NCBI GenBank assembly: GCA_016930635.1
Contig: JAFGGI010000042.1
Coordinates: 66,901-130,900, forward strand
Source: Sedimentisphaerales bacterium
GTDB lineage: Bacteria > Planctomycetota > Phycisphaerae > Sedimentisphaerales > UBA12454
Direction: 5' to 3'
Length of the DNA stretch: 64,000 nt
Part shown: one piece after another, positions 51,164-59,181 of the stretch
Layout: each line of letters starts with the position of its first letter
Position numbering within the stretch: the stretch's first letter is position 1
The notes under the pieces: generated by a model
Database searches by the model: none
Seen by the model: the letters and a program-made list of their open reading frames with translations, nothing else
Told to the model about the DNA's origin: nothing
Made by a program: the position numbers and the translations under genes

Positions 51164-52551
51164 CAGCTCTGCCTGAACCCCCTGAATGCCGCATTCCTTT
51201 CAAGATAAAGCTCTTTAGCCTGCTCAATAAAGGATTTCTTCTGGTTCGTAAAATAATTCTCTATCAGACTCGTATTAGCATCCAGCAGGCAACTGTAAAA
51301 TTCATCTTCGCTCATATCTGTAAAATTAACACTCATCAGATCGGAGTTGACATGCTTATTCTCATAAAAGTCCTCGCAATCTTTCAGCCAGCCCTTCTCA
51401 ATAGCATGATAATAAAGCGGACTTCCCGGATAAGGCGTCACAGGCCTGATAGTCCGCATCTGAGAACCATCGTCATACTTCAATAAAAACTCGACACCCT
51501 TTCTCAGCGTATCTGCACTATCACCAATATTGCCGAATATTATATTATAGCCCGGACTTACCCCCGAACTAAGAGTCGCCTCTATCCCCCTGATAATCTG
51601 CTTGACCGTCAAAGCCTTGTTCATATTTTTTAATACCGCATCATCCATCGCCTCGATACCGTAATTAATGAACACACATCCTGAACGTTTCATCAACTCA
51701 AGCACATCCTTAACAGCATAATTCAGCCTGCCGTTACAGCACCATCTGACATCCACATTGGATTTGATAAAAGACTCACAAAGCTCTGTTACCCTCTCTT
51801 CAGACGACATCAGCAGCTCATCGCCGAAAGCAATATATGTTATCCCGTACGTCTTCTTCAAAAAGAATATCTCTTCGATAATCGCCTCTGAACTCCGAGG
51901 CCGAAATCCCTTATCCATACGGTAGCAGAAATTACATTTGAATTTACATCCCCTGCCCGACAGCAGCCTGGCCACAAAATCCGTCTTTTTCGAATGCGGC
52001 GCCCTCATAAGCCTGTAATAATCCATTGGAAAAAGCTCATACGCCGGCCAGGATATACTGTCAATATCTTCTATGAGCTCTCTTCTTTCATTGACAACCA
52101 CTTTGTCGCCATCGCGAAAGGCAATACCCTTGATTTGCGACAGAGAACTTTTCTTGCCAACCGCGCCCAGCAGTTCAACTATCGTTTCCTCACCTTCACC
52201 CATAACAATAACATCCGCTCCAGTCCTTTTAAGAAAATACTCCGGCTCAGGGGTAGGCCCGTGTCCTCCCATTATATAGAAAGGCCTGTTCTTGGACTGG
52301 TTTATCGCCTCTGAAAGCTTCAAAAGCTTCCTGTACTGATAATATCCTGCGATAATACTTATCCCGACAACATCGAATTTATTATCATCCAGATACCCTC
52401 TTAAATGATCATCAGGATAATGGTGCTGGTCCTGATTATATATCTCTACCTCATAACCTTCCTTCCGCATTACCGCTGCAATATACCCCATCCCCATTGG
52501 AAACTCATGTATATACGAACCGTTATCATAAACAACCAGCAAAATTCTCAT
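51163..52551 (-). CDS. Radical SAM protein with cobalamin-binding-like N-terminal domain
   Basis: 462 residues from the ATG at 52551, with GAGGTG six bases before; a TTG one codon earlier is less likely. N-terminal Rossmann region (VVGISIIAGYY, IMGGHGPTP), radical SAM ligands C202, C206 and C209 in GRGCKFKCNFC, and barrel blocks GDELLMS, NYGIEAMDD and NIIFGNIGDS. First gene of the 31-gene minus-strand run and third radical SAM member in the window. Reaction unknown. Confidence 0.86.
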   Translation of the reverse strand: MRILLVVYDNGSYIHEFPMGMGYIAAVMRKEGYEVEIYNQDQHHYPDDHLRGYLDDNKFDVVGISIIAGYYQYRKLLKLSEAINQSKNRPFYIMGGHGPTPEPEYFLKRTGADVIVMGEGEETIVELLGAVGKKSSLSQIKGIAFRDGDKVVVNERRELIEDIDSISWPAYELFPMDYYRLMRAPHSKKTDFVARLLSGRGCKFKCNFCYRMDKGFRPRSSEAIIEEIFFLKKTYGITYIAFGDELLMSSEERVTELCESFIKSNVDVRWCCNGRLNYAVKDVLELMKRSGCVFINYGIEAMDDAVLKNMNKALTVKQIIRGIEATLSSGVSPGYNIIFGNIGDSADTLRKGVEFLLKYDDGSQMRTIRPVTPYPGSPLYYHAIEKGWLKDCEDFYENKHVNSDLMSVNFTDMSEDEFYSCLLDANTSLIENYFTNQKKSFIEQAKELYLERNAAFRGFRQS

Positions 52552-52713
52552 CAATTACACCTCATCATACTGTCACTCACAATCCCCGCTGAAACTTTAA
52601 TAAGATTTAAATAGACTCCGCCCCCGTCGGTTGTACAAAATACCGCAATAACAAAAGCCTCCTTTGCCATATATGCCTATAAATAAAAATAGCCGAATGG
52701 CCGATTTTCGCAA

Positions 52714-52742
52714 ATAATACCGCTTATAACCCCATTTAGCAA
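52714..52742 (-). promoter_or_regulatory. Candidate promoter of the 31-gene run
   Basis: Minus-strand TTGCTA (52742-52737), 17-base spacer, TATTAT (52719-52714). Four and five of six consensus positions match. Only upstream signal of this quality before the first gene of the long run. Confidence 0.42.
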
Positions 52743-52815
52743 GAGTTTTTAAGCTCACGCAAGGCCCGATAAAATCACCTATATTAATATTATTGCAAAC
52801 AAAACAAGCCCCCAA

Positions 52816-52844
52816 TTGACTTACAACCTAAATGGGTATAAAAT
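52816..52844 (+). promoter_or_regulatory. Promoter of the rml operon
   Basis: TTGACT (52816-52821), 17-base spacer, TAAAAT (52839-52844). Predicted start near 52850, about 28 bases before the GTG of rmlA. Confidence 0.6.
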
Positions 52845-52878
52845 CCTCTCAAATTGCGTTCTTTAAATGGAGAAAGTT

Positions 52879-53604
52879 GTGGATATTAAAGGTATTATTC
52901 TTGCCGGTGGGACAGGTTCACGCCTGATGCCGCTGACAAAAGTTACAAACAAACACTTGTTAGCCGTCGGCCAAAAACCGATGATCTACTATCCTGTTGA
53001 AAAGCTCACTTCCGCAGGAATAGAGGAAATCCTGATAGTAACAGGTGTTGACCATATGGGAGACGTCGTAAATCTGCTCGGCTCAGGAAGGGATTTCTCC
53101 TGCCGGTTCACCTATAAAGTCCAGGACACCGCAGGCGGTATCGCTCACGCCCTCGCACTTGCCGAAGGTTTCGCCGCAAACAGTAATACCGTTACCATCC
53201 TCGGCGACAATCTCTTCGAAGCCTCGCTCAAACCTTATGTCGAAAAATTCATCGCCCAGCAAAAAGGCGCAAGAGTGCTCCTTCAACAAGTCCCCCATCC
53301 GCAGCGGTTCGGCGTAGCTGAAATCGCTGATGGAAAAGTCACTAAAATTACTGAAAAACCCAAAGAGCCCAAAACAAATTACGCCGTTACAGGAATTTAC
53401 TTTTACGATAATAACGTTTTTGACATAATCAGAACCCTAAAACCATCAGACCGAAATGAATTGGAAATCACCGATGTCAACAATACCTATATCCAGCGAG
53501 AGCAGCTCCATTATGACATCCTCACCGGCTGGTGGACCGATGCGGGAACATTCGAGTCGTTAAACAAGGCAAATGAACTGGTTAGTAAGGAGCCGCCGCA
53601 ATGA
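52879..53604 (+). CDS. rmlA: Glucose-1-phosphate thymidylyltransferase
   Basis: 241 residues from the GTG at 52879, chosen because GGAG stands six bases before it; the ATG four codons earlier has no site. Signature GIILAGGTGSRLMPLT, ILGDNLFE, ITEKP, and a WTDAGTFESL end. Makes dTDP-glucose (or another dTDP-sugar). It is the short RmlA form without the C-terminal extension. Overlaps rmlC by four bases. Confidence 0.92.
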   Translation: MDIKGIILAGGTGSRLMPLTKVTNKHLLAVGQKPMIYYPVEKLTSAGIEEILIVTGVDHMGDVVNLLGSGRDFSCRFTYKVQDTAGGIAHALALAEGFAANSNTVTILGDNLFEASLKPYVEKFIAQQKGARVLLQQVPHPQRFGVAEIADGKVTKITEKPKEPKTNYAVTGIYFYDNNVFDIIRTLKPSDRNELEITDVNNTYIQREQLHYDILTGWWTDAGTFESLNKANELVSKEPPQ

Positions 53605-54128
53605 CAAAGAAAATTGCAGATCTAAAAACAGTATTTTCCGATGGTTCAGTCATTATTACAGGTTCGCCGGGGCTTATCAACGGCGTTTTAGCAAAACCAG
53701 CAAAGGTCTTCCCTGATGAAAGAGGCCGGCTCGGAGAAATCCTGCGATGCGACGACGAATTCTTCGAAAAATTCGGCCAGGTCTACTTCACAACAACATA
53801 TCCTGGCGTAGTAAAAGCCTGGCACTGGCACAAAAAACAGACCGACCATTTCTATGTCGTAAAAGGCACCATAAAAGTCGGCCTGTACGACAACAGAGAT
53901 GGCTCAAACACCAAAGGTGCTGTAAATCAGATATATATGAGTCAGTTCTGCCCGGCCGTTTTAAGAATCCCCCCAGGCGTATGCCACGGCTGGATGGGCA
54001 TAGGAACCGAAGAGGCTTACATAGTCAACATGACCACAGAAGCATACGACTACAAACTGCCCGACGAATTCAGAATTCCTGCCCACGATAATGACATACC
54101 ATACGACTGGACACGAAAAGATGGATGA
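53601..54128 (+). CDS. rmlC: dTDP-4-keto-6-deoxyglucose 3,5-epimerase family protein
   Basis: 175 residues. Cupin RmlC family but divergent: AWHWHKKQTDHFYVV takes the place of RGLHFQ, and PPGVCHGW that of PxGFAHGF, with KVGLYDNRDGS and IPYDW at the end. This subgroup is common beside rmlA, rmlB and rmlD. In a complete four-gene set it is the only candidate for the rhamnose epimerase. Overlaps rmlA (4 bases) and rmlD (8 bases). Confidence 0.82.
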   Translation: MTKKIADLKTVFSDGSVIITGSPGLINGVLAKPAKVFPDERGRLGEILRCDDEFFEKFGQVYFTTTYPGVVKAWHWHKKQTDHFYVVKGTIKVGLYDNRDGSNTKGAVNQIYMSQFCPAVLRIPPGVCHGWMGIGTEEAYIVNMTTEAYDYKLPDEFRIPAHDNDIPYDWTRKDG

Positions 54129-54960
54129 GAAAATTGTCCTGCTCGGCGCCAAAGGAATGCTCGGCTCTGATGTATATGACCTATGCACCCAAAACAATTT
54201 GGATATAACCCCTTACGACCTGCCCGAATTCGATATCACCGACCAGGCCCAACTCGAAAAAGTCCTCGAAAATACCAATATTGTAATCAACTGTGCCGCA
54301 TACACAGATGTCGAAAAAGCCGAAACCCAGTCCGAACTGGCCTTTAAAGTCAACGCCGAAGCCGTCGCAAATCTCGCCCAGATCGCTAACAATAAAAATA
54401 TATACGTCATCCACATAAGCACAGATTTCGTATTCGACGGCAAAAAAGAATTACCTTATCTCGAAACCGACCAGACAAATGCTATAAATACTTACGGCAA
54501 AAGCAAACTCGCAGGCGAAGAATCACTAACCGAAAACCACAATTACTTCTCAATAATCCGCGTCCAGTGGACATACGGCAAAAACGGTAATAATTTCATA
54601 ACCAAGATTATCTCTCTCAGTCAGCAGAGAAATAACCTCAAAGTAGTAGACGACCAGTTCGGTTCACCAACCTCTACAAAAGAAGCCGCAAAAATAATCT
54701 GCGAATTCGTCGCCAAAAAACCCAAAGGCATTTTCCACTATACATCAGCAGGTTTCGCAAGCCGATACGACACAGCAAAATTCGTATTCGAAAAACTCAG
54801 AAAAGATATTAAGCTCTCGCCGTGCAAATCAAACGAATTCAAAACCGCAGCAGCCAGGCCCGCAAACAGCAGGTTCTGCTGTGACAAAATACAATCTTTG
54901 CTTGACAAACCGATAAAAGTTTGGCAAAAACCACTTGAAAGGTTTTTAGAAACGTTATGA
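54121..54960 (+). CDS. rmlD: dTDP-4-dehydrorhamnose reductase
   Basis: 279 residues from the ATG at 54121, inside the stop region of rmlC; the ATG at 54091 would add a spurious ten residues. LLGAKGMLGSDVY NADPH loop, NCAAYTDVEKAE, STDFVFDG and YGKSKLAGE are all as in RmlD. Final step to dTDP-L-rhamnose. Four-base overlap (ATGA) with rmlB. Confidence 0.93.
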   Translation: MDEKIVLLGAKGMLGSDVYDLCTQNNLDITPYDLPEFDITDQAQLEKVLENTNIVINCAAYTDVEKAETQSELAFKVNAEAVANLAQIANNKNIYVIHISTDFVFDGKKELPYLETDQTNAINTYGKSKLAGEESLTENHNYFSIIRVQWTYGKNGNNFITKIISLSQQRNNLKVVDDQFGSPTSTKEAAKIICEFVAKKPKGIFHYTSAGFASRYDTAKFVFEKLRKDIKLSPCKSNEFKTAAARPANSRFCCDKIQSLLDKPIKVWQKPLERFLETL

Positions 54961-55976
54961 ATACCAAAAGAATCCTCGTTACAGGCGGTGCAGGTTTCAT
55001 AGGCAGCAATTTCGTCAGGCTGATGCTCAGCGAACAGCCCGATTACTTCATCGTCAACCTCGACAAGCTCACTTACGCAGGCAATCTTAAAAACCTCGAA
55101 GGTTTCCTCAAACACCCAAACCACGTTTTCATAAAAGAAGACATCTGCAACGGCCAGGCTGTCGAAAAGATCATCGATGAGCACAAAATTGAGGTCATCA
55201 TAAACTTCGCCGCTGAAAGCCACGTCGACCGTTCCATCACAGGCCCCAAAATATTCATAGAAACCAACGTAACCGGAACATTAACTCTGCTCCAGGCTGC
55301 CCGGGACAAAAAAATCGAACGCTTCATACAGATCTCAACCGATGAAGTCTACGGCGAACTCGGCCCGACAGGAAAATTCACTGAAGAAACCCCCCTGGCG
55401 CCAAACTCGCCATATTCTGCAAGCAAAGCTTCTGCCGACCTCCTCGTACAGGCATTCGGCCACACCTGGGGCCTTAAATACAATATAACCCGATGCTCGA
55501 ACAACTACGGCCCATACCAGTTCCCCGAAAAAATGATCCCGCTGATGATAAATAACGCTTTAAACAACAAACCCCTGCCCGTTTACGGCGACGGCTTGAA
55601 CGTCCGCGACTGGATACACGTCGAAGACCACTGCAGAGCTGTTTTAAAAGTTCTAACCAACGGTAACCAGGGCGAAGTTTACAACATCGGCTCAAGCAAT
55701 GAAAAAACAAATCTTGAGGTAGTAAAAACAATACTAAAACTCGTCGATAAACCTGAATCCCTGATAACTTTTGTAACTGACCGGCCAGGCCACGACAGAA
55801 GATACGCAATAGATTCGACAAAAACAAATGCCCAGCTAAACTGGCACGCAGAAACAAACTTCGCCCAGGGAATAAAAAATACAATTGACTGGTACCTACA
55901 AAACAAAAAATGGCTCGATGACGTAACAAGCGGAAATTATCAGCAATATTATCAGCAAATGTATGCTGACCGATAA
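54957..55976 (+). CDS. rmlB: dTDP-glucose 4,6-dehydratase
   Basis: 339 residues. VTGGAGFIGSNFV, the diagnostic NFAAESHVDRSI, ISTDEVYGELG and YSASKASADLL, followed by RCSNNYGPYQFPEKMIP. All dehydratase residues (T-D-E, Y-x3-K) are present, in contrast to the first gene of the window. Closes the rml operon, followed by a stem-loop. Confidence 0.96.
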   Translation: MNTKRILVTGGAGFIGSNFVRLMLSEQPDYFIVNLDKLTYAGNLKNLEGFLKHPNHVFIKEDICNGQAVEKIIDEHKIEVIINFAAESHVDRSITGPKIFIETNVTGTLTLLQAARDKKIERFIQISTDEVYGELGPTGKFTEETPLAPNSPYSASKASADLLVQAFGHTWGLKYNITRCSNNYGPYQFPEKMIPLMINNALNNKPLPVYGDGLNVRDWIHVEDHCRAVLKVLTNGNQGEVYNIGSSNEKTNLEVVKTILKLVDKPESLITFVTDRPGHDRRYAIDSTKTNAQLNWHAETNFAQGIKNTIDWYLQNKKWLDDVTSGNYQQYYQQMYADR

Positions 55977-55988
55977 AAAAATCTATTA

Positions 55989-56043
55989 GCCCCCGGACCT
56001 GCCTGCCCTCCGAAGATTTATCGAAGGATGGGTGCCGGGGGGC
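55989..56043 (+). repeat. GC-rich stem-loop after rmlB
   Basis: GCCCCCGGACC at 55989-55999 pairs with GGT-G-CCGGGGGGC at 56031-56043 with one bulge and one extra G, and a second helix can form inside (CCTCCGA with TCGAAGG). A short AAAAAC...GTTTTT repeat follows, with a T-rich tract after it. May be a terminator, an mRNA-stabilising hairpin or a copy of a dispersed repeat. No second copy was seen in this window. Confidence 0.45.
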
Positions 56044-56097
56044 AAAAACACAGTTTTTATTTTGCCTCTTTACGCTTTACTGGCTATTATTCTTACT

Positions 56098-57252
56098 ATG
56101 CACAACGGAAAGATCATCGTAGCAAGGTTCTGGACAAAATTCGGCGGGGATATCCCTTCCAGAACACCGGTCATTCTCGGCATAGACCCTGAAAAATACG
56201 AAACAATAACTATCTATCTCACCAAGAACAGTCCCAACCCCAATATCTTCGAACAAAAAGGCCAAAAGGTCTTCTACATAACCGAAAATTCCGAACTGCC
56301 TTTCTTCAAGCTTCCGGTCCTGTTGAAATTGGCCTCCATTCTCAAAAAAGAACACGTTGACATACTCCACAGCCACAAACACAAAGCCGCTATCTACGGA
56401 ATAACCGCCGGTAAACTTGCACGTGTCCCCATAATCTTAGCCCACGTCCACGGCATGGGCAGAAGCAGAAATCGTCGAAGAAAAATCCTCAATCGTCTAA
56501 TACTGACAAAGGCAGACAGGATCCTCGCCGTCGGACAGGCCGTAAAAGATGACATCCGGAAAAATAACCCTTCCATCAAACCGGAAAATGTTATCAATCT
56601 CGGAAACTCTATAGACTATGATTACTTCGCATCAGACAGTTCGGACAGTGCCGGCGCCCGCAAAAAGTTCGGCCTCTCCAAAAAATCATTCGTCTTCGCT
56701 GCCGCCGGAAGGCTCTCACCGACAAAAGGTCAGCAGTATTTAATAGAGGCATTTGCACAGGTAAAAAAACAACTGCACGATACCGAATTGATAATCGCCG
56801 GAACAGGCGAATTAAAAAATGAACTCGAGAACTTATCTTCCCATCTCGGCTGCAGGTCCTCTGTCCATTTTCTAAACCATGTCGATGATATGCGCCAATT
56901 TTATAGCGCCGCCGATTGCTTCGTCCTGTCCTCTGTAGCCGAAGGTCTGCCTCGATCACTTGCCGAAGCAATAGCATCAGGCACTTTATGCATTGGCACC
57001 AAGGCAGGCGGAATACCGGAAATTCTCAATAATGGAACCGCCGGCCTGGTCGTACCGTCAAAAGACACAGATTCCCTCGCAAAAGCTATGAACAAAGCAG
57101 CAAATATGTCACCCTATGAAAAAAATGCTCTTCTCTCAGCAGCAAAAAAATATATTAAAGAAAATTTCATTCATGATACTATAATAAAAAGGCTCGAAGA
57201 CCTTTACGGCTCCCTTGTTGCGGAGAAAATAGATAAATGCCGAAAATCCTGA
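56098..57252 (+). CDS. Family 4 glycosyltransferase (GT-B)
   Basis: 384 residues from the ATG at 56098. An in-frame GTG at 56032 is inside the stem-loop and its extra residues look unlike a GT4 start. The N-terminal KIIVARFWTKFGG is the usual first strand and loop. HSHKHKAAIYG, FAAAGRLSPTKGQ and the EX7E pair in AEGLPRSLAEAIASG are typical. No clear ribosome binding site. Expected to use a nucleotide sugar, perhaps dTDP-rhamnose given the preceding operon. Confidence 0.87.
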   Translation: MHNGKIIVARFWTKFGGDIPSRTPVILGIDPEKYETITIYLTKNSPNPNIFEQKGQKVFYITENSELPFFKLPVLLKLASILKKEHVDILHSHKHKAAIYGITAGKLARVPIILAHVHGMGRSRNRRRKILNRLILTKADRILAVGQAVKDDIRKNNPSIKPENVINLGNSIDYDYFASDSSDSAGARKKFGLSKKSFVFAAAGRLSPTKGQQYLIEAFAQVKKQLHDTELIIAGTGELKNELENLSSHLGCRSSVHFLNHVDDMRQFYSAADCFVLSSVAEGLPRSLAEAIASGTLCIGTKAGGIPEILNNGTAGLVVPSKDTDSLAKAMNKAANMSPYEKNALLSAAKKYIKENFIHDTIIKRLEDLYGSLVAEKIDKCRKS

Positions 57253-58232
57253 TCTTAACCAGACATATAGAAAGTGCCAGTTTCAGGCAGAGAATAGCCC
57301 TCTATTTCAAAAGCCTTTCTCACGCCGGAATAGAATATGACGTAGAACCTCTGCCTGCGAGCTCTCTTAAAACCATAAAAATACTGAAAAAAGCAGACAG
57401 CTTTGACGCTGTCATACTGCATAAAAAAAGACTGAATCCCGTCCAGAGATTCTCCCTGCGCCGCAATGCAAAAAAAATAATCTACGACTTTGATGATGCT
57501 GTAATGTACGACTACCAGTACCCCGAGATACCGCACATAAAAAAAATGAAAAGATTCGCTGATACTGTAAAAATGGCTGACACTGTACTCGCCGGCAATA
57601 ACTTCCTTGCCAACCTCGCAAAAGAATTTAACAAAAACATCGTAGTCCTCCCTACGGGTCTCGATACAGCCGAGTATAACATGGAAAGAAAACCTTCTAT
57701 TGATAAAAATATTCGACTCGTTTGGATAGGCTCAGGCAGCAACCTGGCCTATCTAAAACAAATCAGACAAGCCATAGAGCAGCTCAGTACCAATTATAAA
57801 AACGTCGTATTGCGGATAATCTGTAATGAGTTCCTTGACATGAGACATACTTCTATCGAAAAAATACAATGGTCTTTGACAAGCCAGATATCCAATCTTG
57901 TAAACAGCGATATAGGTATTGCCCCGCTGCCTGATAATAACTTTACAAGAGGAAAATGCGGCTTTAAGATCCTCCAATATTGTGCCGCCTCACTGCCCGT
58001 CGTAGCAAGTCCGGTAGGCGTCAATGCCGACCTCGTTCAGGACAGGGTAAACGGATTCCTCGCTGAGACCGACTCGCAGTGGTTTGACTGCCTCGACAAG
58101 CTTATCTGCAGCCCCGGCCTCAGGCATAATATGGGAAAGGAAGCAAAAAGAATCGCAGCCGATTATGATGTCTCAATACTCGAAAAAAAGTTCATAGATA
58201 CCATTACAAATACGTTGTCAAATGACTCCTGA
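57237..58232 (+). CDS. GT4-like glycosyltransferase
   Basis: 331 residues with a GT-B fold. SASFRQRI in the N-terminus (conserved in a surface-glycan GT4 subgroup), YDFDDAVMY, LVWIGSGSNLAYL for the nucleotide-sugar half, and GKCGFKILQYCAASLPVVAS as donor loop in place of EX7E. Overlaps the preceding gene by 16 bases and the following by 11, so tightly coupled. Confidence 0.82.
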   Translation: MPKILILTRHIESASFRQRIALYFKSLSHAGIEYDVEPLPASSLKTIKILKKADSFDAVILHKKRLNPVQRFSLRRNAKKIIYDFDDAVMYDYQYPEIPHIKKMKRFADTVKMADTVLAGNNFLANLAKEFNKNIVVLPTGLDTAEYNMERKPSIDKNIRLVWIGSGSNLAYLKQIRQAIEQLSTNYKNVVLRIICNEFLDMRHTSIEKIQWSLTSQISNLVNSDIGIAPLPDNNFTRGKCGFKILQYCAASLPVVASPVGVNADLVQDRVNGFLAETDSQWFDCLDKLICSPGLRHNMGKEAKRIAADYDVSILEKKFIDTITNTLSNDS

Positions 58233-59181
58233 AATCTCAATAATAATAGTCACTTATAACCGCTGCGACCTGCTTATAAACTGCCTCTCAAGCATCTTCG
58301 AAAATCCCCCTTCACGCAGTTTCGAAATCATTATCGTTGATAACGCAAGTACCGATAATTCTGTCCGGATGGTCGAACAGAATTATAAAAATATTAAACT
58401 GATAAAAAACCGGACAAACAAAGGCTTTGCCCCCGCCAACAACCAGGCCCTGAAAATCGCAGCCGGTAAATTTATCCTCTTTTTAAATTCCGATACAACT
58501 GTAACCAAAAACTCAATAGACAACCTGGCCGAATTTCTCGAAAAAACACCAGGCACAGCCCTTTGCACACCCAAACTTATAAATCCAGACGGTTCGGTCC
58601 AGCCGAATGTTTACTCTTTTAATACATTCCGCTCTGTTCTGGCAACATACACCATCTTTAAATATCTGCATCTCTTCAAAAAAAGCAGAAGCATATACAA
58701 AATGAGAGACTTTAAGTACGACTCCATTATTCAAATCGACCGCCCCATGGGTGCCGCTATGATGGCAAAGAAAAATGCCCTCGAAAAAGTGGGAAACTTT
58801 GATGAAAACTTCTTTTTCTTCTTCGAAGAAGTCGACTTGTGTTTCAGACTCAAAAAGGCAGGATTCGAAATCTATTTTGTCCCGAACTCACAGATTACAC
58901 ACATCGGCCGGGCAAGCTCCAAAACTCTGCCCGAGTACAAAACAGATATGATGTTCTACGAAAGTATGTTCTATTATTTCAGAAAGCATCGAGGACAATT
59001 TAATACTTTTTTATTTTCTCTGATATTTAAACCCGCCACCTTGTTATATTATCTAACTAAAACCATTACAAATTTTACTATGGCTCTTTTCACCTTTTTC
59101 CGGGATAAACAAAAACTCGATAAAGCCAAAGAAAATTTCCTATTCCTCTGCAAATGCTCATTAAAATTGTTGGCTTGTTAA
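58222..59181 (+). CDS. Family 2 glycosyltransferase (rhamnosyltransferase-like)
   Basis: 319 residues. IIIVTYNRCDLL, IIIVDNASTDNS, FLNSDTTV as DxD-like motif, and the EEVDLCFRLKKAGFEIYF signature of WbbL/rhamnosyltransferase-type GT2 enzymes. One or two C-terminal hydrophobic segments anchor it. Downstream of the rml operon, so dTDP-rhamnose is a sensible donor guess. Its stop overlaps the convergent fusion gene's stop by four bases (TTAA). Confidence 0.88.
   Translation: MTPEISIIIVTYNRCDLLINCLSSIFENPPSRSFEIIIVDNASTDNSVRMVEQNYKNIKLIKNRTNKGFAPANNQALKIAAGKFILFLNSDTTVTKNSIDNLAEFLEKTPGTALCTPKLINPDGSVQPNVYSFNTFRSVLATYTIFKYLHLFKKSRSIYKMRDFKYDSIIQIDRPMGAAMMAKKNALEKVGNFDENFFFFFEEVDLCFRLKKAGFEIYFVPNSQITHIGRASSKTLPEYKTDMMFYESMFYYFRKHRGQFNTFLFSLIFKPATLLYYLTKTITNFTMALFTFFRDKQKLDKAKENFLFLCKCSLKLLAC

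Larger units (their letters stand above)
52552..52878. promoter_or_regulatory. Divergent promoter region between the long run and the rhamnose operon
   Basis: About 327 bases between divergent genes. Holds a good plus-strand promoter near the rml start and a candidate minus-strand promoter at 52714-52742, giving a leader of about 155 bases for the radical SAM gene. A minus-strand frame 52597-52815 lacks a ribosome site and family features. No other gene seen. Confidence 0.6.

Noticed and set aside
52597-52815. 72-codon minus-strand open frame upstream of the long run
   Set aside because: No ribosome binding site, unusual composition, and it overlaps the candidate promoter of the run.
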